Origin: Pseudoalteromonas peptidolytica
Lineage (GTDB): Bacteria; Pseudomonadota; Gammaproteobacteria; Enterobacterales; Alteromonadaceae
Direction of reading: 5' to 3'
Assembly (NCBI RefSeq): GCF_012641745.1
Contig: NZ_WEHZ01000039.1
Location: 1-41,905, forward strand
DNA: 41,905 nucleotides
The translations under genes were made by a program, and so were the position numbers. The notes beneath the pieces were generated by a model. That model worked only from the letters and a program-made list of their open reading frames with translations, was not told the DNA's origin and did no database searches. Positions 17,464 through 24,334 of the stretch are shown in pieces. Each line of letters starts with the position of its first letter. The first letter of the stretch is position 1.

Positions 17464-17473
17464 GGAACGTTCC
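17464..17473. promoter_or_regulatory. GGAACGTTCC palindrome upstream of the sugar permease promoter
   Basis: A perfect ten-base palindrome ten bases upstream of the permease -35 hexamer, identical to the copy at 15972-15981. This is a typical place and shape for a LacI-family regulator site; no regulator gene is in the window. Confidence 0.6.
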
Positions 17474-17882
17474 GATTTTTGTTTGGCTTTTGAATCCAGC
17501 TTACTGGGTCATAGAAGAGAGGTGGCTTATTAGCAGAACAATTGCATTATGCGGTGGTATACCTTTATCTAATACTATAACTTACGTAACCAAGTTGGTG
17601 GGTTATGGGGAAAGCCTTCAATATTTTCCTCATCATGGCGAGCTGCGATTTCGGCACTGGTTGTTGGAAACTGGATATAAAACAACAGAAGTTGCACGTT
17701 GCTTTACTGGCGTGCGTCATCAATGAGGAAAAGTGTAAAAAACAATGTATGTACAGACGCAATTGCACTGCTTAATTAAAAAAGCAGTATGGCAGCATAA
17801 ATTTATATGAAGATAAAGTTTACGACCTTGTTTTTGGTGTAATGTGAATAAGTCTTGACTTGTAGTAATCTAGACTTGATTG
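17474..17882. other. 409 bases without a recognisable gene
   Basis: Several short open frames exist, including a Cys-rich one of about 55 codons from 17605, but none has a convincing ribosome-binding site or a recognisable product. No RNA gene or terminator was seen. Confidence 0.5.
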
Positions 17883-18044
17883 TTAGAGCTTAATCAAATC
17901 TGATAGTCGCATAAGCCAATTTCGTCCATTCAATAGCAACTTAATATCTTTTTCCCGTTGCAATTTCGCCGCCTTAAGCGGTGAGTAATCGTTGGCTAAA
18001 ATGTGTAGTGAAGCGGAACCGAGCCAACTGTTACGAATCCGACT
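17883..18044 (-). pseudogene. C-terminal fragment of an unrecognised gene
   Basis: An open frame of 53 codons ends at TAA (17885-17883). It has protein-like composition (for example SPLKAAKLQREKDIKLLL and NGRNWLMRLSDLIKL) but no start codon and is bounded upstream by a stop inside the end of the serine hydrolase gene, in another frame. It looks like the tail of a gene cut off when the hydrolase region joined it. I do not recognise the family. Chance coding potential cannot be excluded. Confidence 0.4.
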
Positions 18045-19158
18045 TTAAGGCTTTGTTATATGCTGCTAAATGGTCAAAAATCTTATCTGAAATGGCTTCT
18101 AATTCTGGTTGAGTATTGCTACCTGCGAAGTTTGTTACGATGAAGATACCGATGTTTTTCTTCGGGTAAATGGTAAGCCAACTAGACGTGCCCATTGAGC
18201 CACCGCTTTGGTATAACATTTGTTCATTCGAATCATACTTATTTGTGTACCAATAAAATGCCGTACCATGCCCCGTCCAACTCTCATCGAGAAGTTGATG
18301 AGAAGTAGCCACTTCGGGTTCTGAGGATAGTTGATGTTGCATATAACGAGTGATTGACTCAACGTTTGAAGTTAACCCGCCACTAGCAAACCAATATCCA
18401 CTGGCCAAAGGCATTTGATCACCATTTTCATCCGTTCCTACAGTAATTTCACCCGGCTTAAAGTTAGTACCTCTAAATTTCGTGTCCAGCTCTCCAGACT
18501 TAGCTGTAATTATTTCAGAAACGAGCAATTCAAAAGGCTTTTGGTAAACAGACTCCAAAATATATGCAACTAAATCAGTACCGGAGTTTGAATATTGATA
18601 TTCCTCACCAGGAATAGAGTTAAGTTTCACTTTTTTGAGATCATCAAAAAAGTTGTCTCTGGAATATTTTGATATTTTTTCAAAATATGTGCCTTGCTCA
18701 ATATCTTCGCGACTGTAAGCAAAACCCTGTGGAAGCCCACTAGTATGAGTCATAAGATGTCGTAAAGTTATATATTGGTTGGACAGCTCCAAATTTTTGT
18801 ATTCATTACTTTTGAGGTAATGACGGATATCATTATCAAGCTCAACTTTTCCGTCGAGAATGGCTTTAGCAGCAACTAAGCCTGTATAAGTTTTGGTTAA
18901 AGAGCCAATTTCGTATACTGTTTGGTTATTGGGAGTATCCCCATTACTTAATACCCCTAAATGATATTGGTAAGTATTTTCTGAATCTACAATAGAAATT
19001 GAAACCACTTGCCCAACATTTCCATCAATAAATTCAATGATCTCAGCTTTCGTATTTGACTCAAAATTAGTGGCATCATAATTTTTACAGGAAGCTAAAA
19101 CTGTCATTAATGAAACTGTAAATATCAATGATATGGCTCGGGTTATTGATCTATTCAC
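18031..19158 (-). CDS. serine hydrolase lipoprotein, beta-lactamase/PBP-like
   Basis: Exported hydrolase of the class C beta-lactamase / DD-peptidase fold; the substrate is unknown. The 375 residues begin with a lipoprotein signal ending in LASC (Cys24). Active-site motifs are SLTK (Ser86-x-x-Lys89), YSN (189-191) after HTSGLP, and a third motif in YQSGGSMG near 315. The GTG start at 19158 has AGGAG five bases upstream. It lies directly after a half attC site in the cassette region, yet no attC follows its stop codon; there it runs into a fragment of another gene. It may be a cassette that lost its attC or a neighbour joined by deletion. Confidence 0.85.
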   Translation of the reverse strand: MNRSITRAISLIFTVSLMTVLASCKNYDATNFESNTKAEIIEFIDGNVGQVVSISIVDSENTYQYHLGVLSNGDTPNNQTVYEIGSLTKTYTGLVAAKAILDGKVELDNDIRHYLKSNEYKNLELSNQYITLRHLMTHTSGLPQGFAYSREDIEQGTYFEKISKYSRDNFFDDLKKVKLNSIPGEEYQYSNSGTDLVAYILESVYQKPFELLVSEIITAKSGELDTKFRGTNFKPGEITVGTDENGDQMPLASGYWFASGGLTSNVESITRYMQHQLSSEPEVATSHQLLDESWTGHGTAFYWYTNKYDSNEQMLYQSGGSMGTSSWLTIYPKKNIGIFIVTNFAGSNTQPELEAISDKIFDHLAAYNKALKSDS

Positions 19159-19164
19159 AAATAC

Positions 19165-19200
19165 TCCTAAGTTTGTCCGCTTTTGAACTGTTTGTTAGGT
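19165..19200 (-). repeat. truncated attC site
   Basis: On the minus strand CCTAACAAACAGTTCAA, after the stop of the 97-codon gene, matches the first half of the intact sites here (compare TAACAAACTGTTCAAGAGGG at 21901-22027). It is followed within about 20 bases by the ribosome-binding site of the hydrolase. The hairpin arms and a proper GCGTTAG end are missing. Confidence 0.6.
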
Positions 19201-19203
19201 GTG

Positions 19204-19497
19204 CTATTGCATACACATTATTTCCTCGGACTTATATGTACCGTTTTGCTGTTTGAAATGAATTTCAAACTCAGCACCACAAATATCTTCTGCGATATAA
19301 CTTTTGCAGTAGATTAAATCACCATTATCAGCTTTATGCCAATTTTTAATGTCTGCTTTAAAATCTGTGTTTAACGAAGCTGGTAACTCAAGTGGTTTTT
19401 CCCAAGCTTTCAGATCGAAACTGCAGCCATTTGGTTTTGTTGCGTAACCTGATAAAAGTACAAAAATTAAAACTAAACTCCGTATTTCCAAGTGCAC
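19204..19497 (-). CDS. integron cassette gene, small exported protein, unknown
   Basis: 97 residues from a GTG that immediately follows the attC end; no strong ribosome-binding site. The hydrophobic N-terminus ends LLSGYATKPNGC, one base (TAC for TGC) away from a lipobox LLSGC, so lipidation seems lost unless another signal is used. The mature part has five cysteines (GCSF, YCKS, DICGAE, IMCMQ). No family recognised. It is the fourth cassette of the array and is bounded by an intact attC upstream and a truncated one downstream. Confidence 0.6.
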   Translation of the reverse strand: MHLEIRSLVLIFVLLSGYATKPNGCSFDLKAWEKPLELPASLNTDFKADIKNWHKADNGDLIYCKSYIAEDICGAEFEIHFKQQNGTYKSEEIMCMQ

Positions 19498-19600
19498 CTA
19501 ACGCTTGCCGTAAACGGCACAAAATAGCAGGCTAAAATTTGCGACGAAGGAGCACAAGCCTGCTGTTTTGTGTCCTGTTGGTTAAAGCGTTTGTTAGGCA
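19497..19600 (-). repeat. intact attC site
   Basis: On the minus strand it starts GCCTAACAAACGC and ends GCAAGCGTTAGG, giving complementary integrase core boxes. Inside, ACACAAAACAGCAGGCT pairs imperfectly with AGCCTGCTATTTTGTG, the long hairpin expected of attC. About 104 bases. Confidence 0.88.
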
Positions 19601-19604
19601 TACA

Positions 19605-20069
19605 TTAACCGTGGTGTCGACGGATATGCTTTATTAAACCTGCTTCGTTAAATTCTAATGAAACAATATTAATTTTACTATATTCAATGGTTTTATCTAA
19701 ATGTGCAGGCTTAACTTTACCCATTTCAGTCATTTTGATAAATACAACATTAGCACCTACCATGATTTCCTTTATTTCTATATTACTGTTTATAACTTCA
19801 TCTTTTAGTTTACCAACCATGTCTGAACGGAGTTTCGTTTTATCAGTATACGTAAACTTAAATTTAACATGTTCATCGATAAAGTTATCTGACAATAAAG
19901 ATATATAATGGTCGATTTCTTTAGTGGTTGTATTTGGTTGTTGACGTGAATTTTTGGCTGATACAAATGCCTTTGCTTTTTCAATTAATTGTTCTGCCGT
20001 GAACTTGTCATTTGCAGAAATTGAGAAAGAAAAAATAAGGAATATGAATGCTAAAGTTAATTTTATCAC
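19605..20069 (-). CDS. integron cassette gene, exported NTF2/SnoaL-like protein
   Basis: GTG at 20069 is chosen because AAGGAG lies six bases upstream; an in-frame ATG further out would lie in the insertion-sequence border. 154 residues: a signal peptide (MIKLTLAFIFLIFSFSISA), then an alpha+beta domain with HYISLLSDNFIDEHVKFKF and FNEAGLIKHIRRHHG, reminiscent of the NTF2/SnoaL-like fold. Function unknown. The cassette's attC follows the stop after five bases. An IS3 element lies immediately upstream of its ribosome-binding site and cuts it off from the other cassettes and any integron promoter. Confidence 0.7.
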   Translation of the reverse strand: MIKLTLAFIFLIFSFSISANDKFTAEQLIEKAKAFVSAKNSRQQPNTTTKEIDHYISLLSDNFIDEHVKFKFTYTDKTKLRSDMVGKLKDEVINSNIEIKEIMVGANVVFIKMTEMGKVKPAHLDKTIEYSKINIVSLEFNEAGLIKHIRRHHG

Positions 20070-20117
20070 CGAATTCTCCTTGTATGCTGGTGTTACCCAC
20101 AAAAAATAGACACCTAA

Positions 20118-20984
20118 CTATGCAGCCTTTGCTGCTCGTTCTTCAAACTCGACCGGACTCAACCCATCGTTTGCTGAATGTCTTCTTTTGCGGTTATAAA
20201 ATATCTCTATGTACCCAAATATACCTGAACGTGCTTCCGCAATCGACTGATAATTCTTCGCTAAGATTAATTCAACTTTCAACCTCGCATAGAAGGACTC
20301 CATCACCGCATTATCCCAGCAGTTTCCTTTTCTACTCATACTTCGCTTTACACCTAACCTTTCAAGGTAATTGACGTAGTTTGTTGACCTATATTGAGAA
20401 CCTCTGTCTGAGTGAATAATGAGCCCAGGTGCTACACCTCTTGCCGCCGTCGCCATTTTCATCGCTTGCGTAATAAGTTGCTCTGTCATATTCACATCTA
20501 AGCGCCAACCTATTATCTTACGGGAATATAAGTCCATCACTGTCGCCAAATAAAGCCATCGCTTGTGTACCCACACATAAGTGATATCCGTCACCCATTT
20601 TTGGTTTGGGCCCGTTGTGCTGAAGTCTCGCCATAGTAAGTTTTCTGCAACATTGTGCATCGTTAACGTATGGCTACCATAGTTAAATGCCTTACCGTTA
20701 CGTGCAACTATGCCTTGCTCACTCATTATCTTGGCAATGTAATTTACTGAGCAGCGATGACCCAAAGCATTCAATTCTTGCGTTATTCTCGGTGCTCCAT
20801 AAGCTGCTTCGAATTCTTCAAAGGTATCTTTGACTAGTGATGTAATGGCGTCACGACGCTTTGACCGTATACTTGTCGGCTGTAAGCGCCAACGATAAAA
20901 GCCTGAACGGTGAACACCAAGTACCCGGCACATAAGTTGGATACTATATTGAGCCAAGTATTCCATCATGAGTGCGTACTTCAC
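20118..20984 (-). CDS. IS3-family transposase OrfB (DDE domain)
   Basis: 288 residues with the integrase core: KWVTDITYVWV (first Asp), IIHSDRGSQYRS (second Asp) and NAVMESFYARLK (catalytic Glu), plus an N-terminal HTH_21-like segment near CRVLGVHRSGFYRW. The start overlaps the orfA stop by four bases (ATGA). The main active product is probably the OrfAB fusion made by -1 frameshifting at AAAAAAG (21020-21014), after which the frame continues GLCVLREKPRVKYALMM into OrfB. It appears intact. Confidence 0.93.
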   Translation of the reverse strand: MKYALMMEYLAQYSIQLMCRVLGVHRSGFYRWRLQPTSIRSKRRDAITSLVKDTFEEFEAAYGAPRITQELNALGHRCSVNYIAKIMSEQGIVARNGKAFNYGSHTLTMHNVAENLLWRDFSTTGPNQKWVTDITYVWVHKRWLYLATVMDLYSRKIIGWRLDVNMTEQLITQAMKMATAARGVAPGLIIHSDRGSQYRSTNYVNYLERLGVKRSMSRKGNCWDNAVMESFYARLKVELILAKNYQSIAEARSGIFGYIEIFYNRKRRHSANDGLSPVEFEERAAKAA

Positions 20985-21289
20985 TCTTGGTTTTTCGCGA
21001 AGTACGCAGAGACCTTTTTTAAAAACTCCATTTCATCTTTTAAACGCTTATTTTCTCTGCGAAGACGACGCAACTCTTCACTTTCTTGTTTGGAGTAGTC
21101 TACGCCATCCAAGGTATTAAACTGTTTATCTGAGAGTCGTTTAAATTGCCGTTTCCAGTTGGATATTTGCTGTGCACTGATACCAAGCTCATTTGCAACT
21201 TGGGCTTGTGTTACACCCGGTTTCTCTGAGCGTTTAACAGCTTCTTTGCGGAATTCTTCTGTGTAATGTTGATGCTTTTTACGAGTCAT
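20981..21289 (-). CDS. IS3-family transposase OrfA (HTH domain)
   Basis: 102 residues from ATG at 21289 (AGG six bases upstream; an in-frame TTG at 21301 is less likely). It contains a Transposase_8-type helix-turn-helix (QVANELGISAQQISNWKRQF) and a leucine-zipper-like helix (LRRLRRENKRLKDEMEFLKK). The frame reads TTA AAA AAG at the A6G slippery heptamer, the canonical IS3 frameshift site. Confidence 0.92.
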   Translation of the reverse strand: MTRKKHQHYTEEFRKEAVKRSEKPGVTQAQVANELGISAQQISNWKRQFKRLSDKQFNTLDGVDYSKQESEELRRLRRENKRLKDEMEFLKKVSAYFAKNQE

Positions 21290-21355
21290 GTGACACCTCA
21301 ACTTCTGTTAAATATAACTATAGAGGGTGTCTACATTTTGTGGGTAACTCGGAAA

Positions 21356-21484
21356 CATAACGCCGCGTTAAGTAGTGAGCAACGCCACCACGAAACTTAA
21401 CCATGCCACCTTAAACACAAAACCCAACGATGGAAGGAAAAATGCCATGCGTTGGGAATCTGTCTTAAACGCTTTGTTATAACG
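21356..21484 (-). repeat. VCR-like attC site
   Basis: On the minus strand it runs from GCGTTATAACAAAGCG to TTAACGCGGCGTTATG, about 129 bases. It has internal arms CCCAACGCATGGCATTTT and CGTTGGG and the GTTGCTCACTACTTAACG end typical of Vibrio-cholerae-repeat-like sites. It is closely similar in layout to 21901-22027. Confidence 0.87.
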
Positions 21485-21492
21485 CTTGTTAA

Positions 21493-21813
21493 TTACTTCA
21501 CTGTAATACCAAAGTCACTCCATTGAGCCTTACGTTTGGTAGTAAAAATGCAAGAAACACCCCCGACAGTGTGGGTAATAGGAGCCTCAAAATCACAGAA
21601 TAATGAAATGTATAAGATTGGTAGTTGCTCATTACCAAATGAGTTTGGTGTCCACATAGCCACATCACCATCTTTACACTTAACATTAGCTTCATCACCA
21701 TTGGCAAAATGACAGATTTTATCTTGCTTTAAATCGCTTAAACCAAACGCTGCTGATGAATTAAATGAAGCAATCGACAAGCCAAAAGTTAACGCTAGTA
21801 ATACTTTTCTCAT
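21493..21813 (-). CDS. integron cassette gene, small exported Cys protein, unknown
   Basis: 106 residues with a signal peptide (MRKVLLALTFGLSIASFNSSAAFG). The mature part of about 82 residues has four cysteines (ICHF, VKCKD, LFCDF, VSCIF), which could form two disulfides in the periplasm. No family recognised. Second cassette of the array: its attC begins eight bases after the stop, and another attC precedes its start by about 90 bases. The ribosome-binding site is weak. Confidence 0.7.
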   Translation of the reverse strand: MRKVLLALTFGLSIASFNSSAAFGLSDLKQDKICHFANGDEANVKCKDGDVAMWTPNSFGNEQLPILYISLFCDFEAPITHTVGGVSCIFTTKRKAQWSDFGITVK

Positions 21814-21900
21814 ATTGAGGTTTCTCTGAGTAAATAAAAACTCACCTTAACATAATAATTTATATGAAAACCATAGAATATGACATACGACACAAATTGC

Positions 21901-22027
21901 GTTATAACGCCCTGTTAAGGGGTGAGCAACGCAATACCGAAGCCGCCGCATATCACCTTAATCACTAAAACCAACGCATAGTGAAAATGCCACGCGTTGC
22001 GAATCCCTCTTGAACAGTTTGTTAGTT
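21901..22027 (-). repeat. VCR-like attC site
   Basis: Starts AACTAACAAACTGTTCAAGA and ends CCCCTTAACAGGGCGTTATA on the minus strand. The arms CGCAACGCGTGGCATTTT and ATGCGTTGG match the VCR plan. Its first TAA is the stop codon of the upstream cassette gene, a usual feature of compact cassettes. Confidence 0.88.
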
Positions 22028-22537
22028 GCCTGAGCCAGTTCGCAAATTTCTTGACATAAATAACTGTTCTTCCCGTTGGACATGTGTAATTAAAGTATAA
22101 AAACTATTTTTAAGCATATTCAACTCTGCATCAGAAACTACTGGTTCGTGAGAAAACCACATATTTTTATCTTTATCAAAACAGTGGCTATCACGCCACA
22201 CTCTTAGTTCGTATTGTTCACCAATTACAACGATAAAGTAAGTCACCTTTCCATCAGTAAAATTAATATTCTTTGGAAGAAATATTTCTTCTTCTCCTTT
22301 AAATAACTCGTACCACTGGGACTCTGCCTCCCACCCGACATATTGAAAAGGAGCCTTGATGGAACATCCTATCGAATGATGCTTATTTAACAAAACTGAT
22401 TTTATCTCCTCCAATGAGAATGGCTGTAAATCCAATTTACTGGATAAAGAATACAGCATCCTTTTTGATAAGCTGATATTTCCTCTGTTTCCATTTTGCT
22501 TTCCACATAGCAAGTCTGAACGATAATATATTCTCAT
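22022..22537 (-). CDS. integron cassette gene, cytoplasmic protein, unknown
   Basis: 171 residues from ATG at 22537 with GAGG seven bases upstream; the stop codon is part of the attC. No signal peptide or membrane segment. Tryptophan- and charge-rich (YVGWEAESQWYELF, YELRVWRDSHCF, DKNMWFSHEPVV), with a beta-rich middle and a C-terminal helix. No family recognised. It is the first cassette, next to the attI side, where an integron promoter would express it best. CGTTAGAAT (22557-22549, minus strand) just before it may be the recombination point with attI. Confidence 0.7.
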   Translation of the reverse strand: MRIYYRSDLLCGKQNGNRGNISLSKRMLYSLSSKLDLQPFSLEEIKSVLLNKHHSIGCSIKAPFQYVGWEAESQWYELFKGEEEIFLPKNINFTDGKVTYFIVVIGEQYELRVWRDSHCFDKDKNMWFSHEPVVSDAELNMLKNSFYTLITHVQREEQLFMSRNLRTGSGN

Positions 22538-22547
22538 TAACCATCCT

Positions 22548-22957
22548 CATTCTAACGATACTGCGAATCTAATGATGCATACAATATCGCTTAAAACTAG
22601 CAAAAACAAAAAGCATAAGATCAATGGAGATTCCTAACTAATAAAAACAATGCTGGATTTAAAAGCTCTCTCTATCAGTTGAACCAGAGGCAACTAACAT
22701 TTTATTCGTGCGCATGCGCGTTTACCTCATTGGACCAGTGAAAACGCGCACAGTTAACTATCAGTATGCAAAGAACTTATCAGCATTCTGCTAAATATAC
22801 CATCTGGAAAAGTGCGCATGCGCGTTTCCCAAACTTATTATCTCAGATCGTAGATACACAACCTTTTGATAGACAATAATATTTTTAATTTATTAATGCG
22901 TAAACGCGCAAAAATTTTTTCAATATTTCCCTTGATATCCGAGAATTTCAGATAATG
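22548..22957. other. integron attI-side region between first cassette and intI relic
   Basis: About 410 bases without a gene, lying between divergent cassette 1 and the intI relic, where attI and the cassette promoter belong. A GTTAGAA core-like site faces the cassette at about 22549-22555. AT-rich apart from the GC-rich inverted motifs at 22708-22910. No promoter toward the cassettes could be fixed with confidence. Confidence 0.55.
22708..22910. repeat. four alternating TGCGCGTTT / AAACGCGCA motifs
   Basis: TGCGCGTTT at 22715-22723 and 22819-22827 alternates with its inverse AAACGCGCA at 22742-22750 and 22902-22910. Both forward copies lie in the longer GTGCGCATGCGCGTTT. The first pair forms a hairpin extended by TCATTGG/CCAGTGA. 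The function is unknown: integrase, regulator or structural sites in attI are possible. Confidence 0.7.
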
Positions 22958-22973
22958 TTGTGTATACATACAG
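22958..22973 (+). promoter_or_regulatory. LexA box in the intI relic promoter
   Basis: TTGTGTATACATACAG differs from the CTGT-N8-ACAG SOS box at one position, has an alternating TA-rich centre, and ends 22 bases before the intI start. LexA control of integron integrases is established in other integrons. Confidence 0.7.
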
Positions 22974-22995
22974 CGGCGTGAGGTGAGGAGTTATC

Positions 22996-23103
22996 ATGAA
23001 TCGAAAAAGCCCATTTCTGAAAGGTCTTCAGGAAGAAATGCGTATGCGTGGTTACAGCATTAGAACGGAAAAAACTACCTATATTGAATTAAAAAATCAA
23101 TGA
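22996..23103 (+). pseudogene. intI: integron integrase intI, N-terminal relic
   Basis: ATG at 22996 with AGGAG five bases upstream. The first residues, SPFLKGLQEEMRMRGYSIRT then EKT, match the start of IntI tyrosine recombinases (SPFL...MR.RGYSIRTEKTYLYWIK). One base is missing after EK-AC, so the frame given ends TTYIELKNQ-stop. Restoring it reads YLY-stop-IKK, where TGG (Trp) has become TGA. After about 35 codons similarity stops, against roughly 320 in intact IntI, so all catalytic residues are absent. The orientation is divergent from the cassettes, as in true integrons. Confidence 0.8.
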
Positions 23104-23359
23104 CACCCACCTGAACTAACAGTCAAGCTGAGAAAATGAAGTAAAAAGTATGTGTAATATGTACTAACCTCAGCAAGGTAGCTATATCGTGATTACCATA
23201 TGAAAGTTCAAAGTCGCCTTTGAGGCGAAGTCTACATTTGTTTTTTGACACTGTAAGCACTACTACATTTAATGGTGCTAAGCGATAACGGACGTGAAAA
23301 TATGTATTTTGTGCGTTCACCTGTTGCAAACGCAGCGTGTATCAATTGTCGTCTAGTGT

Positions 23360-23857
23360 TTAGTTGACGTCTTTTGTAGGCCAGTCAATAATATGGGACT
23401 CAAAATCTGACTCTAAATCTACTTCTAATTCTGATATTGCTCTTCCAAATATGCTTATCCCCGCATCTATCATGGCTTGTTTGGAACCTTTATGTTTGAG
23501 CGGATGCCAACTAGCGAGACCTCTGCCTTCGTACAGTCGCCTGTAGCTACAACTCGTTGGCATAAAGAATATATCTTTTAGATTTTCTTTAGTTAATTGT
23601 ACACATGACGGCACTAAGATTTGGCGTTCACTGTAGCGACTGCACCCACATGTTGTAGCGTCGTTATATTGACAAACAATATCGGTGTAAAGTAACTCTT
23701 CACCTTCGCGCAAGAAGTCGGTGCTTTCAAATTCCGAATCATCTTCCTCATCACTATCAATAAATGAATGTAAGCAGCATTTACCACAACCATCACAGAT
23801 TGATTCCCACTCTTCAGTTGTCATTTCTTCAAGTGTTTTTTCTTGCCAAAAGCCCAT
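23360..23857 (-). CDS. ycgN: YcgN-like Cys-cluster protein (UPF0260)
   Basis: 165 residues, slightly longer than E. coli YcgN. It has the metal-binding cysteine pattern of the YkgJ/YcgN group: CDGCGKCCLHSF (near 21-32), CQYNDATTCGCSRY, PSCVQL and PTSCSYRRLYEGRGLASWHPL. The family is thought to bind zinc or iron; a precise role is not known. An acidic insertion (DSDEEDDSEFEST) follows the first cluster. AGGGG lies upstream of the ATG. It stands alone next to the integron relic. Confidence 0.88.
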   Translation of the reverse strand: MGFWQEKTLEEMTTEEWESICDGCGKCCLHSFIDSDEEDDSEFESTDFLREGEELLYTDIVCQYNDATTCGCSRYSERQILVPSCVQLTKENLKDIFFMPTSCSYRRLYEGRGLASWHPLKHKGSKQAMIDAGISIFGRAISELEVDLESDFESHIIDWPTKDVN

Positions 23858-24098
23858 AGTGAAAGCCCCTTTAAATCATTATGTACAATCGTATTGTAAT
23901 GCTAACTTGCCCTTAACCCCTATTAATTAAGCGGCTCTTGAAAGAGGCAAGCCAACAGCACATTTTATAGGAAGGTCGATAGTAATTCAAAAATGATTAA
24001 AGCAACGTCAGTTGTAGACAATGCTTTATTTACTCTTTATCAATATTGTGGTGATATATAGCGACCATAAGTTGTACGGCATAAGTTAAGGAAACACG

Positions 24099-24281
24099 AT
24101 GCACTTGTTAGTTCGGACGTTAATTCTGTTTGGTGTAGTTGTAGGTGCTATAGCATCATACAGTTATGGAAATAAGTCGGGTCTGTTTATTTTTGTTGTG
24201 ATTGGACTATTACTTGAAATCTTTTTTTGGCTGCGTTTGTCTCCAAGTAAAAATCACAAGTCACAGAAGAAACAAGTTTAG
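24099..24281 (+). CDS. small membrane protein, unknown
   Basis: 60 residues with two hydrophobic helices (about 4-22 and 28-46) and a basic tail (SPSKNHKSQKKQV), so probably an inner-membrane hairpin with both ends in the cytoplasm. AAGGA six bases before the ATG strongly supports translation. It stands alone, convergent with the histidine kinase gene. No family recognised. Confidence 0.7.
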   Translation: MHLLVRTLILFGVVVGAIASYSYGNKSGLFIFVVIGLLLEIFFWLRLSPSKNHKSQKKQV

Positions 24282-24334
24282 CTGAGTTTTTTAGGATTGC
24301 TTTTGTCTGAAGAGGCTTTGTGCTATTAAGCGTA

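Larger units (their letters stand above)
20092..21348 (-). mobile_element. IS3-family insertion sequence, 1257 bp
   Basis: Terminal inverted repeats start GTTACCCACAAAA (20092) and, inverted, at 21348; over 23 bases they differ only at AA versus TG (GTTACCCACAAAxxxTAGACACC). Between them are orfA and orfB with a programmed frameshift site. The flanks GGT|...|TCG do not form a target duplication. The element lies between an attC end (21356) and the start of the NTF2-like cassette gene. Confidence 0.92.

Noticed and set aside
17376..17726. Open frames in the permease upstream region
   Set aside because: They cross the permease promoter and operator, have no ribosome-binding site and resemble no protein.
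17605..17772. Cys-rich 55-codon frame on the plus strand
   Set aside because: No ribosome-binding site and no recognisable family; likely chance.
17966..18036. Degenerate attC after the serine hydrolase gene (GTTGGCT/AGCCAAC arms, GCTTAAGGCGGC end)
   Set aside because: The same bases read as a continuous protein-like frame, and the TCGTAAC core does not fit the attC consensus. Kept only as an alternative.
22022..22537. First cassette gene as a toxin or antitoxin
   Set aside because: Toxin-antitoxin cassettes are common in such arrays, but no partner gene or toxin motif is visible in any cassette here.
23123..23329. 68-codon frame on the minus strand behind the intI relic
   Set aside because: No start signal and no recognisable protein; the region contains a small GC hairpin and otherwise nothing supportable.
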